Assembly (NCBI GenBank): GCA_025361465.1
Contig: JANYAG010000328.1
Coordinates: 1-9,166 of the forward strand
Length of the DNA: 9,166 bases
Direction of reading: 5' to 3'
DNA from: Gemmatimonadota bacterium
GTDB lineage: Bacteria; Gemmatimonadota; Gemmatimonadetes; Gemmatimonadales; GWC2-71-9
Shown: in pieces, positions 5,601 through 9,166 of the stretch
Numbering within the stretch: the first letter of the stretch is position 1
Layout of the letters: every line of letters starts with the position of its first letter
The notes under the pieces: model-generated
What the model was told of the DNA's origin: nothing
The model's database searches: none
What the model saw: only the letters and a program-made list of their open reading frames with translations
Position numbers and translations under genes: made by a program

Positions 5601-6662
5601 ATGACCCGCCGGTTTTCCGCTCCCCTCACGCTGCTCACGGTCGCCGTCCTGGCCTCGCCTGGTTCGGGCACGGCCCAGACGTTCACGGTCTCCAAGACCA
5701 ACATCGGTGGTGATGGCGGCCACGATTACATCATGGCCGAGGCCGGGACGGGGCGGGTCTTCGTCTCGCGCGGCACCCATGTGATGGTTGTGGACGGGTC
5801 GACCGGCAAGGTGATCGGCGACATTCCGGACACGCCGCGGATGCACGGCATTGCCGTCGCGCCGAAGTCGAATCACGGGTTCACGACCAACGCCGGTGAT
5901 TCGACGGTGACGATGTTCGACCTCAAGACCCTCGCCGTGATCAAGAAGATCCCGACCCATACCGGTGGCCTCGACGGCATCATGTACGACGAGTTCTCCG
6001 ACCGCATCGTGCTGACCAATCACAGCCGGCCGATCGGCACCGTCACCCTCATCGACGCCAAGAGCGGCGACATCGTCGGCACGGTGAACCTCGAGGATAC
6101 CGCCCCCGAGGGCGCAGCCAGTGATGGCAAGGGGAAGCTCTTCGTCAACAACGAGGGCACCAGCACGATCCAGGTCATCGACGAGAAGACCATGAAGGCG
6201 ATCGCGTCGTGGCCGCTGGCCCCGTGCGAAGGCCCCACCGGGATCGCGTTCGACCGCAAGACCGACCGGATCTTCGCCGGTTGCAGCGGTACCTCCGTCG
6301 TGCTCGACGCCAAAACGGGCAAGGTCGTGGCGCAGCTTACCAACGGCAACGGCGTCGACGCCCTCGGCTACGACCCCTCGGAGAAGCTGATCTACATCCC
6401 GGCCGGCGGCGATGGCACCGTCACCGTGGTGCGCCAGGATGCCGCGGACAAGTACACCGTCATCGCGACGGTCAAGACGATGCCGGGCGTGAAGACGATC
6501 GGTGTCGACCCGGTGAAGCACGTGGCCTACGGCTTTGTTCCCGAGTATGGCCCGGCGCCGGCTCCTGCGGCGGGCGTCACGCCGCCACCGGCCGGTGGGC
6601 GGGGTGGTCGCGGGCCGCGGGGACCGGTGATTGGTGGGTGGTTCTTCACGATCACGCACTGA
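5601..6662 (+). CDS. Exported YVTN-type beta-propeller protein
   Basis: This gene encodes a 353-residue periplasmic protein with an N-terminal Sec signal (MTRR, hydrophobic stretch, cleavage near GTAQ at 23-26). The rest is built of repeated propeller blades. Each combines a strand of the type RVFVSRGTHVMVVDGSTGKVIGDI (52-75), a short turn, then GIAVAP or similar. Matching units include STVTMFDLKTLAVIKKI (101-117), GTVTLIDAKSGDIVGTV (146-162), STIQVIDEKTMKAIASW (188-204), SVVLDAKTGKVVAQL (232-246) and GTVTVVRQD (272-280). Cys209 and Cys228 could form a disulfide between neighbouring strands. A Pro/Ala-rich and GGRGGRGPRGP insert (317-342) lies before the last strand GGWFFTITH, which would close the ring. 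Proteins of this type act as binding scaffolds or, in some subfamilies, lactonases or relatives of quinoprotein dehydrogenases; no enzyme residues can be assigned here. GAGG lies five bases before the ATG. No partner gene is adjacent on the same strand after the terminator. Confidence 0.8.
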   Translation: MTRRFSAPLTLLTVAVLASPGSGTAQTFTVSKTNIGGDGGHDYIMAEAGTGRVFVSRGTHVMVVDGSTGKVIGDIPDTPRMHGIAVAPKSNHGFTTNAGDSTVTMFDLKTLAVIKKIPTHTGGLDGIMYDEFSDRIVLTNHSRPIGTVTLIDAKSGDIVGTVNLEDTAPEGAASDGKGKLFVNNEGTSTIQVIDEKTMKAIASWPLAPCEGPTGIAFDRKTDRIFAGCSGTSVVLDAKTGKVVAQLTNGNGVDALGYDPSEKLIYIPAGGDGTVTVVRQDAADKYTVIATVKTMPGVKTIGVDPVKHVAYGFVPEYGPAPAPAAGVTPPPAGGRGGRGPRGPVIGGWFFTITH

Positions 6663-6679
6663 CCCGAACGGGATGACGA

Positions 6680-6725
6680 ATGACGGCTGCCGGATGGTCG
6701 ATCACGACCATCCGGCAGCCGTCAT
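6680..6725. terminator. Perfect 21-bp inverted repeat between convergent genes
   Basis: Positions 6680-6700 are the exact reverse complement of 6705-6725, with a 4-base loop ATCA. The hairpin sits between the stop of the propeller gene (6660-6662) and the stop of arsM (6772-6774) on the other strand, the place for a terminator serving both. No U-tract follows on either strand, so classic Rho-independent action is uncertain; it may stabilise 3' ends or stop convergent transcription. Confidence 0.6.
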
Positions 6726-6771
6726 CTGCCATCACGCCGCGCCCACTCCTTCGTACCACTTCCGGCTCGCA

Positions 6772-7599
6772 TCAGGCCGGCTTCGTCGCCCTGATGAACG
6801 CCCCCATCACCCGGCCACCGATCTCCTGGGCGAGGACCTCGGTGTCGACGCCGGAGTCCTGCAGGAAGGCCCGCGCGTCCTCGAACTCGTACATCCGCGT
6901 CGGTTCGATGCTCGCCTCGGCAAAACCGCTCTCCGCGAGGATGGTGGCGAACTCATCCTCCGACAACGCGCCGGCAATGCAGCCGACCCAGAGCTGCATG
7001 CTCTCGCGCACCGCGTCTGGGATCTCCCCGCGCACCACGATATCGGAAATCGCCAGCCGTCCACCCGGCTTGAGGACGCGGAACGCCTCGGCGAGCACGC
7101 GCCGCTTGTCGGCGGCGAGGTTGACGACGCAGTTGGAGATGATCACGTCCACCGTTCGGTCGGGGAGCGGGATGTTCTCGATGTCCCCCTTGAGGAACTC
7201 GACGTTCGACACGCCGGCCTTGAGTTGGTTCGCCCGCGCGAGCGCGAGCATCTCGTCGGTCATGTCGAGTCCGTAGGCCTTGCCGGTGGGGCCAACGCGC
7301 TTGGCAGAGAGCAAGACGTCGATGCCGCCGCCGGAGCCAAGGTCGAGTACCGTCTCACCAGCCCGGAGTTCGGCCAAAGCGGTCGGGTTACCGCACCCGA
7401 GCGAGGCGAGCACGGCATCCTCCGGCAGACAGGAGGTCTCGTCGGCAGAGTAGAGATCCGACGTGATCGGGTCGCAGCCGCCGCCGTTGGCGGAACTGCC
7501 GCAGCAGCCCGAACGGGTGCCTTCGACCACGCGCCGGGCCGCCGCGCCGTACTTTTCGCGAACGGTCGCCTTGATGGATTCATCCGTGTGTATCCGCAT
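6772..7599 (-). CDS. arsM: Arsenite S-adenosylmethionine methyltransferase
   Basis: This 275-residue cytoplasmic enzyme methylates trivalent arsenic with S-adenosylmethionine, giving methylated and finally volatile arsines. The N-terminal region has CCGSS (Cys32, Cys33) and the family segment SDLYSADETSCLPE with Cys57. The Rossmann SAM site is TVLDLGSGGGIDVLLSAKRV (83-102), with the acidic residue in YGLDMTDEML (109-118). Cys157 in SNCVVNL and Cys207 in WVGCIAGAL are the two conserved arsenic-binding cysteines of ArsM; together with Cys57 they supply the expected catalytic set. LKPGGRLAISDIV (176-188) is the usual methyltransferase post-motif. The length is normal for the bacterial form. AGGAGGAGG (7605-7613) lies five bases before the ATG. 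It lies downstream of arsR in the same direction, 64 bases away, with an ArsR-type operator in that gap, so it should be induced by arsenic. No arsenite pump or arsenate reductase gene is in the window. Confidence 0.95.
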   Translation of the reverse strand: MRIHTDESIKATVREKYGAAARRVVEGTRSGCCGSSANGGGCDPITSDLYSADETSCLPEDAVLASLGCGNPTALAELRAGETVLDLGSGGGIDVLLSAKRVGPTGKAYGLDMTDEMLALARANQLKAGVSNVEFLKGDIENIPLPDRTVDVIISNCVVNLAADKRRVLAEAFRVLKPGGRLAISDIVVRGEIPDAVRESMQLWVGCIAGALSEDEFATILAESGFAEASIEPTRMYEFEDARAFLQDSGVDTEVLAQEIGGRVMGAFIRATKPA

Positions 7600-7627
7600 C
7601 GCTTCCTCCTCCTGGTCAATACCCTAC

Positions 7628-7645
7628 ATCAACACTCGTTGATAT
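7628..7645. promoter_or_regulatory. Likely ArsR operator in front of arsM
   Basis: ATCAAC (7628-7633) and GTTGAT (7638-7643) form a perfect 6-4-6 palindrome matching the ATCAA-N6-TTGAT form of known ArsR sites. It matches 15 of 18 bases with the site in the arsR promoter (8002-8019). On the minus strand it overlaps a weak promoter, TCGATA (7645-7650) and TAGGGT (7621-7626), spaced 18. Confidence 0.7.
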
Positions 7646-7652
7646 ATCGATG

Positions 7653-7671
7653 AAAAAAAGCGATCACTCGC
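7653..7671 (-). terminator. Possible small hairpin and T run at the end of arsR
   Basis: On the minus strand GCGA and TCGC pair around GTGA, a GNRA-type loop that contains the arsR stop codon, followed by seven T residues. The stem is only four base pairs, so at best it terminates partially between arsR and arsM. Confidence 0.25.
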
Positions 7672-7990
7672 AACAGCCACCCTCGGTCGGTGCGAGTGGG
7701 AAAGGAGGTGCGGTCGTCAGGTGGTGGAGGAACTCCCCCGCCTCATCCAGCGCCCCGGGGATCAGGGTGTAATAGACCCATCGCCCGTCGCGCCGGTCGC
7801 TGACCATGCCGGCTTCCTTGAGCACCCGGAGGTGGAAGGAAAGCCTGGACTGGGCTGCATCGAGCAGGTCCATCAGGTCGCAGACGCACCGCTCTCCGCC
7901 ACGGAGCCGCTCGAGGATGAGCAGCCGCGTCGGGTCGGAGAGGACCCGGAAGGCGTCAGCGGCGAGGGCAGGATCGGCGGCGGTCTTCAT
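7664..7990 (-). CDS. arsR: ArsR-type arsenic-responsive repressor
   Basis: This 108-residue winged-helix repressor of the ArsR/SmtB family should leave its operator when it binds trivalent arsenic. AFRVLSDPTRLLILERLRGGERCVCDLMDLL (13-43) is the classic N-terminal part, with Cys35 and Cys37 in the ERCVCDL metal-binding motif. SRLSFHLRVLKEAGMV (48-63) is the DNA-recognition helix, and RRDGRWVYYTL (66-76) is the wing. A second cysteine pair, Cys106-Cys107 (GGCCE), ends the protein and could complete or duplicate the arsenic site. Some ArsR proteins use a C-terminal Cys pair, including one selective for methylarsenite. The gene precedes arsM, and matching operators lie in its own promoter and in front of arsM, so autoregulation and control of arsM are likely. 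There is no clear ribosome binding site; the promoter lies so near that the mRNA probably starts at or next to the ATG. Confidence 0.93.
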   Translation of the reverse strand: MKTAADPALAADAFRVLSDPTRLLILERLRGGERCVCDLMDLLDAAQSRLSFHLRVLKEAGMVSDRRDGRWVYYTLIPGALDEAGEFLHHLTTAPPFPLAPTEGGCCE

Positions 7991-7996
7991 GGCTCT

Positions 7997-8024
7997 AACA
8001 TAACAACACTGATTGATATGTCAA
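7997..8024 (-). promoter_or_regulatory. arsR promoter, probably giving a leaderless transcript
   Basis: On the minus strand a consensus TTGACA (8019-8024) and TATGTT (7997-8002) are 16 bases apart. Only six bases (7991-7996) lie between the -10 box and ATG 7988-7990, so initiation at the usual distance would fall on the A of the start codon. The -35 box begins nine bases beyond the stop of the DUF58 gene. Confidence 0.75.
8002..8019. promoter_or_regulatory. Likely ArsR operator inside the arsR promoter
   Basis: AACAACACTGATTGATAT fills the spacer between the -35 and -10 boxes, where a bound repressor would block RNA polymerase. It keeps one ATCAA half-site (as TTGAT, 8013-8017) but the other half is degenerate (AACAA). 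It differs from the arsM operator at only three of 18 positions. Confidence 0.65.
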
Positions 8025-8033
8025 GGTTCCCGG

Positions 8034-9166
8034 CTACACCATCGCCCGTCTCTTCAGCCGCTCATATTGCTCCACCACCCCCCGTGCGGCGCCGTCGGGG
8101 AGGACATCGAGGACCAAGACACCATGCGACCGCAGCTCGGCCAGTGCGCCCTCGCGGGCTTCCAGCAGTTCTTCGGCGGCGGCGCGCTGGAAGGCGTCTG
8201 CCATGGTGACGGGGCGCGCGGTCGAGAGGCGCTCGAGGGCGGGATCGCGCAGTGTCACGGCCAGCGGCAGGTGCCGCGGGCGCAACGAGCCAGCGTGCGC
8301 CACGAAGGCGTCGCTCGCGGTACGGTCGACCACGTCGGTGAAGAGCACCGTCAGCGCGCGCTTGCGGCTGCGCGCGGCGAGATAGGCGAACGCCGCCGGG
8401 TAGTTGGGCTCGACCAGGCGACCCTCGACTCCCGCCAGCGCGTCGAGGATCAGTCGCAGCGCGCGACGGCCACGGGTGGGCGGAACGAAGTGCAGGATCG
8501 TGTCGGCAAAGACGAGCAATCCGACGTTGTCATCGTGCTGCACCGCGCTGTGCGCCAGCTCGAGCGCCGCGTCGATCGCCGACTCGAGCCGGGGCCGGCC
8601 GTCGATCTCGGCGGTCAGCAGCCGGCCGGCATCGATCACCATCATCACCTGCTGGCGGCGCTCATCCTCGTACTGTCGCACCATCAGCTTGCCGCGCCGC
8701 GCCGTCGCCTTCCAGTCGATCGACCGGGTCTCCTCGCCCGGCGCCCATTCCTTGAGGCTCTCGAAGGAGCGCCCCTCGCCGAGCCGGCGGAGATTGCGGA
8801 AGCCGGCCTCACGACGCCGCTGCGTCTGGGCAGGAAGGGCGCGGAGCGCGGCCATGCGGAGATTGGGGTAGACCGTGACCGCCCACGGCAACTCACGGAC
8901 GCCCTGTCGCCAGGCAAGACCCCACGGGGCGAGGAGCCGGAGGTGCAGGCGGCCCGCGATGGCCTTGCCGCGGCGCGCCGGTGCGACGATCAGCTGTTCC
9001 TGTACCTCACCACCGGCGGGAAGCTCGAGGCGGCGCTCGCGATCGTGGGGTGCCTCGAACGGCGCGGGGATCTCCTCACGCACCCGCAGCGTCAGGGTAC
9101 GCGACACGGGGTTGCCCCAGTGATAGGTCACTGGCAGGGGACGACCGACGGAGAACGCCGGCGGGG
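8034..9166 (-). CDS. DUF58 family protein, N-terminus outside the window
   Basis: About 376 residues are visible. The frame continues without a stop or good start through the window edge (PPAFSVGRPLP precedes GTG 9131), and FSVGRPL is itself family-like, so the gene is 5'-partial rather than starting at 9131. The key DUF58 block is LGEGRSFESLKEWAPGEETR followed by SIDWKATARRGKLMVRQYEDE, then a von Willebrand A-like domain beginning VMMVIDAGRLL, where DAGR replaces the usual metal-site DxSxS. It goes on with NVGLLVFADTILHFVPP and LTVLFTDVVD. DUF58 proteins commonly stand with MoxR AAA-ATPases and transglutaminase-like proteins, and are thought to work with MoxR in assembling or maturing other complexes; the partner would be upstream, outside the window. 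The C-terminal part (LEAREGALAELRSHGVLVLDVLPD) resembles the usual ending, so the 3' end is complete. Read-through into arsR is possible because only 43 bases separate the stop from the arsR ATG. Confidence 0.88.
   Translation of the reverse strand, partial: PPAFSVGRPLPVTYHWGNPVSRTLTLRVREEIPAPFEAPHDRERRLELPAGGEVQEQLIVAPARRGKAIAGRLHLRLLAPWGLAWRQGVRELPWAVTVYPNLRMAALRALPAQTQRRREAGFRNLRRLGEGRSFESLKEWAPGEETRSIDWKATARRGKLMVRQYEDERRQQVMMVIDAGRLLTAEIDGRPRLESAIDAALELAHSAVQHDDNVGLLVFADTILHFVPPTRGRRALRLILDALAGVEGRLVEPNYPAAFAYLAARSRKRALTVLFTDVVDRTASDAFVAHAGSLRPRHLPLAVTLRDPALERLSTARPVTMADAFQRAAAEELLEAREGALAELRSHGVLVLDVLPDGAARGVVEQYERLKRRAMV

Noticed and set aside
5562..6659. Open frame of 365 codons on the minus strand opposite the beta-propeller
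   Set aside because: Its composition is Arg/Asp/His-heavy and it has no recognisable domain, while the plus strand has a signal peptide and propeller blades.
6631..7653. Open frame of 340 codons on the plus strand opposite arsM
   Set aside because: ArsM on the other strand is unmistakable; this frame has no ribosome binding site or domain.
9129..9131. GTG 9131 as the start of the DUF58 gene
   Set aside because: Family-like sequence (FSVGRPL) continues in frame upstream to the window edge, so the gene starts outside.

Overview
The window is a GC-rich bacterial chromosome segment carrying ten recognisable protein genes and no RNA genes, CRISPR arrays, integrases or insertion sequences. The protein style suggests Gemmatimonadota, with Acidobacteriota as the main alternative. 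The evidence for this is exported proteins with GGRGG and GPPG linkers, a small dihaem cytochrome of the reaction-centre cytochrome-c-subunit type, and a DUF4440 protein ending in an HWSSR motif. This placement is inference, since no marker gene is present.

Left part (1-2148): the tail of an unknown gene is followed, one base later, by a three-helix membrane protein with a DUF305 domain. This overlaps by an ATGA junction a CbiX/SirB-like chelatase that looks like an exported lipoprotein with a His/Met-rich insertion. The chelatase frame is cut by a single TAA at 1455-1457, and family-like sequence continues in the same frame for 49 more codons. A secreted NTF2-like (DUF4440) protein lies convergently at 1654-2148. 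The DUF305 and chelatase pair suggests metal handling, but the metal is unknown.

Middle part (2149-6662, all genes on +): a divergent intergenic region contains an AATCCG palindrome. It is followed by an acetyl-CoA hydrolase/4-hydroxybutyrate CoA-transferase family enzyme and then three separately transcribed exported proteins: a dihaem cytochrome lipoprotein, a DUF1080/LamG-like protein and a YVTN-type beta-propeller. Strong hairpin terminators follow the cytochrome and the DUF1080-like gene. An extended -10 promoter with a structured leader precedes the DUF1080-like gene. A perfect 21-bp inverted repeat follows the propeller gene.

Right part (6772-9166, all genes on -): arsM (arsenite methyltransferase) and arsR (its likely repressor) form a detoxification unit based on methylation, with no efflux pump or reductase in view. 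Two nearly identical ArsR-type operator sequences are visible, one inside the arsR promoter and one in the arsR-arsM gap. The arsR promoter is so close to the ATG that the transcript is probably leaderless. Upstream is a DUF58 protein whose N-terminus lies outside the window.

I see no convincing evidence of an entirely new multi-gene system. The most checkable unusual points are the interrupted chelatase, the twin-operator leaderless arsR-arsM arrangement, and the 21-bp hairpin between convergent genes.
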